From: Actinomycetota bacterium
GTDB lineage: Bacteria; Actinomycetota; UBA4738; G016210805
DNA length: 5,836 nt
Assembly (NCBI GenBank): GCA_016210805.1
Contig: JACQTL010000402.1
Coordinates: 1-5,836 of the forward strand
Direction of reading: 5' to 3'
Shown here: positions 1-5,365 of the stretch, one piece after another
Position numbering within the stretch: the stretch's first letter is position 1
Layout: each line of letters begins with the position of its first letter
The notes under the pieces: generated by a model
Databases searched by the model: none
Told to the model about the DNA's origin: nothing
Seen by the model: the letters and a program-made list of their open reading frames with translations, nothing else
Program-made: the position numbers and the translations under genes

Positions 1-573
<573 letters not shown>

Positions 574-574
574 C

Positions 575-601
575 GCGGCCGGAGCGCCCCCTCCCGGCCG
601 C
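575..601 (+). terminator. GC-rich hairpin between livF and the binding-protein gene
   Basis: GCGGCCGG at 575-582 and CCGGCCGC at 594-601 form a perfect 8-bp inverted repeat around an 11-nt loop, starting two bases after the livF stop codon. No T-run follows, so it is not a canonical intrinsic terminator. It could be a weak or partial terminator, or an mRNA-stabilising stem that sets the livF to binding-protein ratio. Confidence 0.35.
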
Positions 602-620
602 CGGTATCATCGGGGACCCC

Positions 621-1829
621 GTGGCCGAGCCGTCCTCCTCCGGATCGCGCGCTTCGCACCCGGCCATCCCCGCGCTGGGGGTCCTCCTGGCGCTCCTAGC
701 GGCCTGCACCCCGAAGCCCGAGCCGGGGAGCCCGGACGGCACTCCCCGGCCCACGGTGGCCCTGGCGTTCATCGGAGACCTGTCGGGACCGGGCCGCGAG
801 CCGGCCGAGAACGCCTTCCAGGGCGCCCTGCTCGCCGTGGAGCAGGCCGGGGCGTCGGCGCGGCTCCCCGTGGACCTCGAGCTCGTGCGCCTGGACACCG
901 GGGGAGACCCGGAGACCGCCGGGCGGATCGCGGAGGAGGTGGCCGCCGACGGCGAGGTCGTGGGGGTGATCGGCCCGGCGGACTCCGGGGGGGTGGACGC
1001 CGCCGGGGACCGGCTGGAGGCGGCCGGCGTTCCGTTCGTCACGCCCTCGGCCACGGCCGAGACGCTGTCCGAGCGGGGGTGGACGCACTGGTTCCGGGCG
1101 GTGGCCTCCGACCGGGACGTGGCCGGACCGGTGGCCCGCTACGTTGCGGCGGTGATGGGGGCCAGGTCGGTGTGCGCGGTGGCCGACGGCTCCCCGGTCG
1201 GCTCCGGCCTGGCCGCCATGGTGGCGTCGGAGCTCCGGGAGGTCGGCGTGGAGGTCCCCCTCCAGACCTCGGCCCCCGGCGGGATCGCCGATCCCGGGGA
1301 GCTCGCCGCGGATGTCGGCGAGGCGGGCTGCGGGGTGGTGGTCCACGGCGGGCTCGCCGGTGAGGCCGCCGCCCTCCGGATGGCCCTGGACCGGGCCGGC
1401 CTCACCGGGGTGGCCATCGTCGGGGGGGAGGGGCTCAAGCAGGACACCTTCGTCGAGCTGGCCGGAGAGACGGCGGAAGGGACGGTGGCGGCCTGTCCCT
1501 GCATCGACCTCTCCACGAGCGCCGAGCCTCCGGCCCTGCAGTTCATCTCGGACTACCAGGCCGAGTACGGGCAGGCCCCGGGCATCTTCGCCGCCGAGGC
1601 CTACGACGTCGCCCAGCTCTTCGTGGCCGGCCTGGCGGACGGGAACGCGACCAGGCAGAGCCTCACCCGCTTCCTGCACGACCTCCAGGGGTTCCCCGGG
1701 CTGACCAGGGCCTTCGGGTTCTCCCGGGACGGTGACCTCGTCCGGAACGCCTCCGCCGTGTACCTGTACCGGGTGCAGGGCGGCCGGTGGATCCCGCTGG
1801 GCCCGGCCTACGAGGTCCTGGCGGAGTGA
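621..1829 (+). CDS. Lipoprotein substrate-binding protein of a branched-chain amino-acid type ABC transporter
   Basis: A complete 402-residue protein, the usual length for the Peripla_BP_6/LivJ family of type I binding proteins. The N-terminus is a lipoprotein signal: a short Ser/Arg-rich start, a hydrophobic stretch at about 17-28 and the lipobox LAAC with the lipidated cysteine at residue 29, followed by a Pro-rich linker. The mature part opens with VALAFIGDLSGPG and FQGALLAVEQ, the typical first strand and helix of the family. GVIGPADSGG and GVPFVTPSATA follow, with the FRAVASDRDVAGPVARYV segment that precedes the second lobe. It would capture the substrate outside the membrane and deliver it to the permease. 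The gene follows livF by 47 nt, so it probably belongs to the same operon. The GTG at 621 is preceded by CGGGGA only 4 nt upstream, a weak and close ribosome-binding site. No later start would keep the lipoprotein signal. The ligand is not predictable; amides or short peptides are alternatives to amino acids. Confidence 0.88.
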   Translation: MAEPSSSGSRASHPAIPALGVLLALLAACTPKPEPGSPDGTPRPTVALAFIGDLSGPGREPAENAFQGALLAVEQAGASARLPVDLELVRLDTGGDPETAGRIAEEVAADGEVVGVIGPADSGGVDAAGDRLEAAGVPFVTPSATAETLSERGWTHWFRAVASDRDVAGPVARYVAAVMGARSVCAVADGSPVGSGLAAMVASELREVGVEVPLQTSAPGGIADPGELAADVGEAGCGVVVHGGLAGEAAALRMALDRAGLTGVAIVGGEGLKQDTFVELAGETAEGTVAACPCIDLSTSAEPPALQFISDYQAEYGQAPGIFAAEAYDVAQLFVAGLADGNATRQSLTRFLHDLQGFPGLTRAFGFSRDGDLVRNASAVYLYRVQGGRWIPLGPAYEVLAE

Positions 1830-1839
1830 CGGCCGGTCG

Positions 1840-2070
1840 CTAGGTCAGCCCGAGGAGGAGGTAGAGCAGGCCGCCGGCCACGAGGAGGATGCCGGCCACG
1901 ACCCCCACGATCCCGAGGATGGGACCGGCCGCCTCGACCAGGATGGGACGGTTCCGGGGGGACCGTCCGGTGACGAACTCCTCCATCTCGGCGGGCCGGG
2001 GGCGGAGCTGGCGGCCGCCGAGGAGGATCGCCCCCACCCCGGCCAGTGTAGTGAGCAGCCCCCACAGCAT
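1840..2070 (-). CDS. Small two-helix membrane protein, unknown function
   Basis: A 76-residue protein that I do not recognise. It has an N-terminal hydrophobic helix (about residues 2-18), a polar linker at about 20-45 with RPRP, MEEF and several arginines, and a second strongly hydrophobic Gly/Val/Leu helix at about 47-75 running almost to the C-terminus. This is the layout of a small two-span inner-membrane protein. The ATG at 2070 is chosen because the first helix begins right there and because TATGCT lies exactly 6 nt upstream, which fits a leaderless start; there is no Shine-Dalgarno sequence. The same frame stays open upstream to a GTG at 2334, but that part has no protein-like character and overlaps the candidate RNA. 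The gene is convergent with the binding-protein gene, with 10 nt between the two stop codons. Its 3' neighbour therefore says nothing about its role. Confidence 0.6.
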   Translation of the reverse strand: MLWGLLTTLAGVGAILLGGRQLRPRPAEMEEFVTGRSPRNRPILVEAAGPILGIVGVVAGILLVAGGLLYLLLGLT

Positions 2071-2076
2071 GTGCCC

Positions 2077-2082
2077 AGCATA
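2077..2082 (-). promoter_or_regulatory. -10 element for a leaderless transcript of the small membrane protein
   Basis: TATGCT (TANNNT type) on the minus strand is followed by 6 nt and then the ATG at 2070, so RNA polymerase would start on the A of the start codon. No convincing -35 is seen: GTCGCG sits at 17-nt spacing. The same spacing occurs upstream of the regulator gene at 5336, which strengthens both calls. Confidence 0.45.
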
Positions 2083-2136
2083 CGCGGGTGAGGTGGTGTC
2101 GCGACGGGTGGTTAGGAGGGGGGTCGGAAGTTGAGC

Positions 2137-2213
2137 GGCGGGTCGAGGGGCCTTTGGAGCCGCTCGCGCCTTCCCCATACGCGAGCGTTTTCTACTCGGC
2201 CCCTCGACCCGCC
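2137..2213 (-). repeat. 16-bp perfect inverted repeat with nested 8-bp hairpin
   Basis: GGCGGGTCGAGGGGCC at 2137-2152 and its exact reverse complement at 2198-2213 flank 45 nt. Nested within, CGCTCGCG (2161-2168) pairs with CGCGAGCG (2180-2187) around an 11-nt loop. Read on the minus strand, GAG (2197-2195) and CTC (2159-2157) can add three pairs above the outer stem and leave a CAAA bulge. It is the 3' domain of the candidate RNA. It may also act as a terminator, although no T-run follows the outer stem on either strand. On the plus strand, the inner stem alone is followed by TTTTCT, a terminator-like arrangement for transcripts coming from the binding-protein side. Confidence 0.8.
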
Positions 2214-2369
2214 AATGGTTGGTCCCGAGCAACCCGGAAATCCCCGAAGGTCCGAAGTGCATCCCGCCGGCGGGCGTGAGGATCGTCTGGAGCTCGCGCT
2301 CCGTAGAGCCTCTCACCCGGATCGTCGGGGGCACTCCATCCCCCCGGGTCCCTGCGGCCGCTCGGGACC
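2137..2369 (-). ncRNA. Candidate structured non-coding RNA, unrecognised class
   Basis: I see no good protein gene here, but a dense set of helices on the minus strand. Helix P1 pairs GGTCCCGAGC (2369-2360) with GCTCGGGACC (2230-2221), 10 perfect pairs closing 129 nt. Inside P1, CGGGGG (2346-2341) pairs with CCCCCG (2331-2326) around the loop GATGGAGTG. GTGAG (2316-2312) pairs with CTCAC (2280-2276) and encloses the hairpin GGAGC-GCGA-GCTCC (2302-2289), whose loop is a GNRA tetraloop only on this strand. CCCGCCGGCGGG (2274-2263) is self-complementary. Two C-UUCG-G motifs lie at 2257-2252 and 2249-2244. The loop bases GGAGTG (2337-2332) can pair with CACTTC (2259-2254), including one G-U pair that exists only on this strand, which suggests a pseudoknot. 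A 77-nt nested hairpin (2213-2137) ends the element. A consensus promoter 7 nt before position 2369 supports transcription. No U-run follows the 3' end. I do not find landmarks of tmRNA, RNase P RNA, SRP RNA or T-box leaders. It could be a free RNA or the long 5' leader of the small gene at 2070. Confidence 0.6.
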
Positions 2370-2376
2370 GGAGCGA

Positions 2377-2405
2377 ACACTAGCCGGGGGTAGGGGGGCT
2401 GTCAA
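2377..2405 (-). promoter_or_regulatory. Sigma-70-type promoter driving the candidate RNA
   Basis: On the minus strand a perfect -35 TTGACA (2405-2400) is separated by 17 nt from a -10 TAGTGT (2382-2377). The expected start is about 2371-2369, and 2369 is the first base of the long P1 helix of the candidate RNA. It is the best promoter in the window. It lies 118 nt past the DUF554 stop codon and does not precede any credible start codon closely. Confidence 0.65.
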
Positions 2406-2523
2406 TCCGTCGAGAATCGTTGGGGCGCAACGGGTTCGGGGCAACGCCGCTGGTAGGCGGCTTGGTGCTCCGAAAGCCCTCCGGCCGGGAATTGGCACTC
2501 TTTTCGGCGCCATGGACCGGTCG
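2406..2523. other. Intergenic gap between DUF554 gene and the RNA promoter
   Basis: This 118-nt stretch lies downstream of the DUF554 gene and upstream of the RNA promoter. The only structure seen is a 5-bp hairpin, GCCGC (2446-2450) with GCGGC (2457-2461) and a 6-nt loop. No T-run follows it on the minus strand, so the operon terminator is not identified. No gene is supported here. Confidence 0.4.
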
Positions 2524-3246
2524 TCACCGAAGGGCCTGGAAGAGCGCCACCGCGGCCGGCGCGATGACCAGGGCGGGCAGCATGTTGGCCACCCGGACCA
2601 TGCGTAGGTCGAGCAGCCGGAGCCCGATCGCCAGGATCATGATGCCGCCGGCCGCCGTGAGGGCGGCCACGACCTCCGGGGTGAAGGCCCCCGCCACGGC
2701 CGAGGCTCCCAGCGAGAGCGCCCCCTGGTAGACGAGGATCGTGAGGATGGAGAACCCCACCCCCCAGCCCAGCGCCGAGGCGAAGGCCAGGGCGGCGAAG
2801 CCGTCCAGGAGCGACTTGATGGCCAGGAGCCGGTAGTCGCCGGTCAGGCCGTTCTCGATCGACCCCAGGATCGTCAGCGGCCCCACGCAGAAGACCAGCG
2901 AGGCAACCACGAACCCCTCGACGAACCGGGGCTGGGACCGGCCGAACCTGCGCTTCAGGGCCTCCCCGGCCCGCTCCAGGCCGTTCTCGATGCGGGCCGC
3001 CTCGCCGAGGACCGAGCCGACCAGGACGCTTCCCATGACGATCAGCACGCTGCCCCTCGTGAGGGTGGACAGGGGGGGCCGGAACGCGGCCAGGGACTGG
3101 TCCACCCCGAGGACCAGCGTCACGAGCCCCAGGGCGTGAAGGACCGTCTCCCGGACACGCTCGGGGAGGCGGGCCCCGAACAAGGTCCCCAGGACCGTCC
3201 CGACCAGGACGGTCCCCGCGTTGATCAGGGTCCCGGTGAAGATCAC
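2524..3246 (-). CDS. DUF554 family membrane protein (YdfK/YqgA type, putative transporter)
   Basis: A complete 240-residue, very hydrophobic protein of normal length for DUF554. Family features visible are the N-terminal GTLINAGTVLVGTVLG helix with its GxLxG-type repeats, HALGLVTLVLGVDQSL near residues 37-52, and the conserved block FCVGPLTILGSIENGLTG (119-136). This block leads into KSLLDGFAALAFASALG (154-170) and then VYQGALSL. I estimate six to seven membrane helices, with a short basic cytoplasmic loop at about 90-107 (EALKRRFGRSQ). The substrate of DUF554 proteins is not known to me. The GTG at 3246 overlaps the TGA of the upstream thioesterase gene in the tetranucleotide GTGA and has no Shine-Dalgarno sequence, so it is probably translated by reinitiation. 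As the last gene of the regulator-permease cluster it may share iron control, but that link is inference. Confidence 0.88.
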   Translation of the reverse strand: MIFTGTLINAGTVLVGTVLGTLFGARLPERVRETVLHALGLVTLVLGVDQSLAAFRPPLSTLTRGSVLIVMGSVLVGSVLGEAARIENGLERAGEALKRRFGRSQPRFVEGFVVASLVFCVGPLTILGSIENGLTGDYRLLAIKSLLDGFAALAFASALGWGVGFSILTILVYQGALSLGASAVAGAFTPEVVAALTAAGGIMILAIGLRLLDLRMVRVANMLPALVIAPAAVALFQALR

Positions 3247-3665
3247 GGCGGGGGGTTCCGGAGGATCAGGGTCAGGCGCGAGACCGCCACCAGGGAGCCC
3301 GAGTCGTCGTGCACGCGCACGTCCCAGACCGCGGTGGTCCGGCCCGCGTGGACGGGGACCCCCGTGGCCGTGACGTGGCCCTCCCGGACGCCGCGGAGGT
3401 GGTTCACGTTGAGCTCGATCCCCACGACCTGCCTGCGGCCGCCCGCCCGGATCGCCGCGCCGAACGAGGCGATGCTCTCGCACAGCGTGGCCGTGGCACC
3501 GCCGTGGAGGAGCCCGTAGGGCTGGGTGTTCCCCTCGACCGGCATCCGGGCCACGACCCGCTCGGGGCCGATCTCGAGCCACTCGATGCCCAGCCTCTCT
3601 ATGAGGGTCCCCCGGGCGGCCTCGGCGGCCGCCGCGGCCCCGTCGGCTGGGTCTTCTTCGGCCAC
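3243..3665 (-). CDS. Hotdog-fold acyl-CoA thioesterase, PaaI/MenI (YdiI, EntH) type
   Basis: A 140-residue single-domain hotdog protein. The helix-start motif NTQPYGLLHGGATATLCESIAS (46-67) contains Q48, H54, the GG pair and E63, which correspond to the catalytic and oxyanion residues of E. coli YdiI/MenI and EntH as I recall them. VVGIELNVNHLRGVREGHV (80-98) matches the VVGLEINANHVRSAREG block of the same proteins. It should hydrolyse a CoA or carrier-protein thioester in the cytoplasm. 1,4-dihydroxy-2-naphthoyl-CoA (menaquinone pathway) or mischarged acyl groups are the likeliest substrates, but the exact one is not determined. An Ala/Glu-rich leader of about 18 residues precedes the core, and no clear ribosome-binding site stands before the GTG at 3665, so the true start could be slightly further in. 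It follows the permease by 33 nt and overlaps DUF554 by 4 nt. Confidence 0.88.
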   Translation of the reverse strand: MAEEDPADGAAAAAEAARGTLIERLGIEWLEIGPERVVARMPVEGNTQPYGLLHGGATATLCESIASFGAAIRAGGRRQVVGIELNVNHLRGVREGHVTATGVPVHAGRTTAVWDVRVHDDSGSLVAVSRLTLILRNPPP

Positions 3666-3698
3666 GGGCGAAGACTACCCGCGGCGGCCCGGAGGGTC

Positions 3699-4541
3699 CT
3701 AGGGCGTGGTGGCCGGGACCGCGGCCCGCCGCGGCACGACCGGGCGAAGGTAGTAGACGCCCGTCACCAGGACGTAGGCCACCCAGGAGAGCAGCTCGAG
3801 CACGCTCGGGTTGTCGTTGTAGCCGATCAGCGCCCGCAGGATCGCCCCGAGGCCCCCCTCGTCGGACAGCGTGGCCTTGATGTCGAAGGCGTGCTGCTCG
3901 AGGAAGGGGAGGAACCCGGCCTCCTGGAGCTCGTGGACCGAGAAGGCGAACAGGCCGGCGGCCACCACGAGGATCAGGCCCCCGGTGACCCGGAAGAAGG
4001 TGCGGATGTTCAGGCGGACGCCTCCCCGGTACAGGAGGTATCCGAGGACCACCGCGGTGCCCAGGCCCAGGAGGGCGCCGGCCACCTGGCCCCACGTCCC
4101 TCCGGCGCCACCGGCGGTGGCCTTCACGGTGGAGAACATGAACAGGGCGGTCTCCACTCCCTCCCGGAGGACCACGAAGAAGGCCAGGGAGGCGAGGGCG
4201 AACCCCCCGGCGACGAGAGCGGAGTCCACCTTCTCCTGCAGCTCGGAGCGGATCCTGGCGGCCTGGCGGCGCATCCAGAAGATCATCCAGGTCAGGACCA
4301 CCACGGCGAACAGGCTGACCAGGCCCTCGAAGGCCTCCTCGGCCCGGCCCTCGAACCCGCCGGCCGCGGCGAAGATGATCGCCCCGACGCCCAGGCTGAC
4401 CGCCACGGCGACCCCGGTGCCCCACCAGACCAGGTGGCTCCGGTCGGTACGCCCCAGCTGGCGCAGGTATGCCAGGAGGATCGAGATCACGAGGGCGGCC
4501 TCGATGCCCTCGCGCAGCGTGATCAGGAAGGCGGCTCCCAC
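3699..4541 (-). CDS. efeU: FTR1/EfeU family iron permease
   Basis: A 280-residue polytopic membrane protein, the normal length for bacterial EfeU. Two REXXE iron-passage motifs are present: REGIE at residues 10-14 in the first helix and REGVE at 126-130 in the fourth. HELQEAGFLPFLEQ (about 203-216) and YNDNPSVLELLSW (about 241-253) are further family landmarks before the last helix. About seven membrane helices are visible. The protein would carry ferric or oxidised ferrous iron across the cytoplasmic membrane. I chose the GTG at 4541 because AGGAG lies 8 nt upstream and because family members begin a few residues before the first REXXE motif. A GTG at 4580 would add 13 charged residues and lies within the leader. 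The 5' leader carries two DtxR-type operators. The EfeO and EfeB partners are not in the window, so accessory proteins, if any, are elsewhere. Confidence 0.92.
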   Translation of the reverse strand: MGAAFLITLREGIEAALVISILLAYLRQLGRTDRSHLVWWGTGVAVAVSLGVGAIIFAAAGGFEGRAEEAFEGLVSLFAVVVLTWMIFWMRRQAARIRSELQEKVDSALVAGGFALASLAFFVVLREGVETALFMFSTVKATAGGAGGTWGQVAGALLGLGTAVVLGYLLYRGGVRLNIRTFFRVTGGLILVVAAGLFAFSVHELQEAGFLPFLEQHAFDIKATLSDEGGLGAILRALIGYNDNPSVLELLSWVAYVLVTGVYYLRPVVPRRAAVPATTP

Positions 4542-4549
4542 CGGTCGGT

Positions 4550-4554
4550 CTCCT
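4550..4554 (-). promoter_or_regulatory. Ribosome-binding site that fixes the permease start
   Basis: AGGAG on the minus strand, inside GGAGAGGAG, lies 8 nt before the GTG at 4541. This is ideal spacing and the strongest Shine-Dalgarno sequence noticed in the window. It argues against the in-frame GTG at 4580, which would place this site within the coding sequence. Confidence 0.75.
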
Positions 4555-4590
4555 CTCCGCGGTATCCCGGACGTGGCCACCGGACGTATC

Positions 4591-4608
4591 TCTCAGGTAT
4601 ACCTGAGA
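4591..4608. promoter_or_regulatory. Primary operator palindrome, DtxR-family type
   Basis: TCTCAGGTATACCTGAGA is a perfect 18-bp palindrome centred between 4599 and 4600, in the permease leader. Its AGGT and ACCT half-sites are typical of DtxR/IdeR/MntR operators. The spacing between half-sites is shorter than in the classical TTAGGTTAGCCTAACCTAA site. The gene for a regulator of this family ends 47 bp away, so this is its likely target. Confidence 0.8.
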
Positions 4609-4615
4609 TATTCCG

Positions 4616-4629
4616 TCAGGTGCACCGAA
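4616..4629. promoter_or_regulatory. Second, degenerate operator copy overlapping the permease start point
   Basis: TCAGGTGCACCGAA matches the primary site core TCAGGTATACCTGA at 10 of 14 positions and contains the palindrome GGTGCACC. The two centres are 23 bp apart, about two helical turns. The copy begins right after the -10 box and covers the predicted start point near 4623, so binding here would block initiation directly. Confidence 0.5.
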
Positions 4630-4659
4630 ATCCTATGGGGACAGTAGGAATCGCGTCAA
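4630..4659 (-). promoter_or_regulatory. Promoter of the iron permease gene
   Basis: On the minus strand TTGACG (4659-4654) and TAGGAT (4635-4630) are separated by 18 nt. The -35 overlaps the TGA stop codon of the regulator gene. Transcription would begin near 4623 and give an 82-nt leader containing both operators. The spacer holds a small inverted repeat, TCCTA (4649-4645) with TAGGA (4635-4631). The permease may therefore be transcribed separately from the regulator as well as with it. Confidence 0.55.
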
Positions 4660-5336
4660 GCCGAGGCGGGGTCCGCCGGCTCGACCCACAGGTTGTCGGC
4701 CAGGTTCGCCCCGAGGGCCACCTGGCGGCCGACCACCTCCAGGCTCATGCTCCCGTCCGGGGCCACCTGGTGGACCGCGATCGCCGCTCCCGGCATCAGC
4801 CCGCTCTCCTCGAAGAACCGCATCACGTCGAGCTGCAGCTCGAGGTCCTCGGTGAGCCGGCGCAGGACGACCCGGCCCCCCGGCGGGATCGCGTTCAGGG
4901 GGACGAGCTTCGAGAGGTCCACGCGCCGGGAAGACCCGGGGACCGGGTTCCCGTGGGGGCAGGTGGCGGGGTCGTCGAGGATCTCCACGATCCGGGCCTC
5001 GACGTCGTCCGAGATCGCTCGCTCCCACCCCCCGGCCTCCTCGTGGGCCCGGTGCCAGGGCAGACCGATGATCCGGACCAGGAACTGCTCGGCCAGGCGG
5101 TGCCGGCGGACCAGCCCGGCGGCGACCTCCTCGCCCAGCCCTGTGAGCACGAGCCGGCGGTCGTGCGACTCGACCAGCTCGTCGCGGACCAGCCGCTTCA
5201 CGGCCTCCGAGGCCGAGGCCGCGGACACCCCCAGCCACTCGGCCAGGCGGGCCTGCACGAGCGGGATCGACTCCTCCCGCATCTCGTAGAGGGCCTCCAG
5301 GTAGTCGTGGGAGGCCAGCCCGGCCGGCGCTGTCAT
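4656..5336 (-). CDS. DtxR/IdeR/MntR-family metal-dependent transcriptional regulator
   Basis: A 226-residue protein with the full three-domain layout. The N-terminal winged helix-turn-helix (about 10-70) includes VQARLAEWLGVSAASASEAVKRLVRDELV. The dimerisation and metal-binding domain (about 71-140) contains RRHRLAEQFL, AHEEAGGWE and CPHGNPVPG. The C-terminal SH3/FeoA-like domain covers about 141-220. Aligned from memory with DtxR, second-site ligands are kept (H79, E83, H98, and C126 and H128 of CPHG as in ScaR). In the primary site E105 is kept, M10 is replaced by D11 as in MntR, C102 is G and H106 is R. It should act as a cytoplasmic DNA-binding repressor. The palindromes between it and the iron permease gene are the likely targets, which suggests iron rather than manganese, though the residues alone do not decide. 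The ATG at 5336 has no Shine-Dalgarno sequence but has TACTCT 6 nt upstream, fitting a leaderless transcript. No operator copy is seen at its own promoter. Confidence 0.93.
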   Translation of the reverse strand: MTAPAGLASHDYLEALYEMREESIPLVQARLAEWLGVSAASASEAVKRLVRDELVESHDRRLVLTGLGEEVAAGLVRRHRLAEQFLVRIIGLPWHRAHEEAGGWERAISDDVEARIVEILDDPATCPHGNPVPGSSRRVDLSKLVPLNAIPPGGRVVLRRLTEDLELQLDVMRFFEESGLMPGAAIAVHQVAPDGSMSLEVVGRQVALGANLADNLWVEPADPASA

Positions 5337-5341
5337 GGCCG

Positions 5342-5347
5342 TAGAGT
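5342..5347 (+). promoter_or_regulatory. -10 element for polA, shared with the divergent regulator
   Basis: TAGAGT on the plus strand is a TANNNT box. It overlaps the minus-strand box TACTCT by five of six bases within the 7-bp sequence TAGAGTA. The start point would be near 5354, which favours the ATG at 5366 over the one at 5351. No clear -35 is seen. Confidence 0.4.
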
Positions 5348-5348
5348 A
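5343..5348 (-). promoter_or_regulatory. -10 element for a leaderless regulator transcript
   Basis: TACTCT on the minus strand is followed by exactly 6 nt and the ATG at 5336. This is the same TANNNT-N6-ATG layout as at the small membrane protein gene. No clear -35 is seen. Confidence 0.5.
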
Positions 5349-5365
5349 CGATGCGCCCGGTGGGC

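Noticed and set aside
2263..2274. The 12-bp palindrome CCCGCCGGCGGG considered as an operator
   Set aside because: It lies over 90 bp downstream of the predicted RNA start and is better explained as a helix within the RNA. No regulator family is suggested by it.
2071..2334. Open minus-strand frame continuing upstream of the small membrane protein to a GTG at 2334 (164 residues in total)
   Set aside because: The added 88 residues look like translated non-coding DNA: there is no hydrophobic, domain-like or biased codon pattern. The stretch coincides with the RNA helices, and its ribosome-binding region would be buried in the CGGGGG/CCCCCG stem.
2429..2440. A GGGTTCGGGG stretch resembling a tRNA T-loop
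   Set aside because: It does not fit GTTCRANNC, and no acceptor, D-arm or anticodon arm can be built around it.
2131..2607. Plus-strand open frames of 66-158 residues across the intergenic gap
   Set aside because: They have no recognisable motif, no ribosome-binding site and no consistent codon bias, and they overlap the structured RNA and the end of DUF554.
3247..4425. Upstream extension of the DUF554 frame to 633 residues
   Set aside because: The extension runs out of frame through the thioesterase and permease genes. DUF554 proteins are about 230-240 residues and the GTG at 3246 overlaps the upstream stop as expected.
4539..4580. GTG at 4580 as the permease start
   Set aside because: It adds 13 charged residues not expected before the first helix and places the strong AGGAG site inside the gene. 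The GTG at 4541 fits both the ribosome-binding site and the family.
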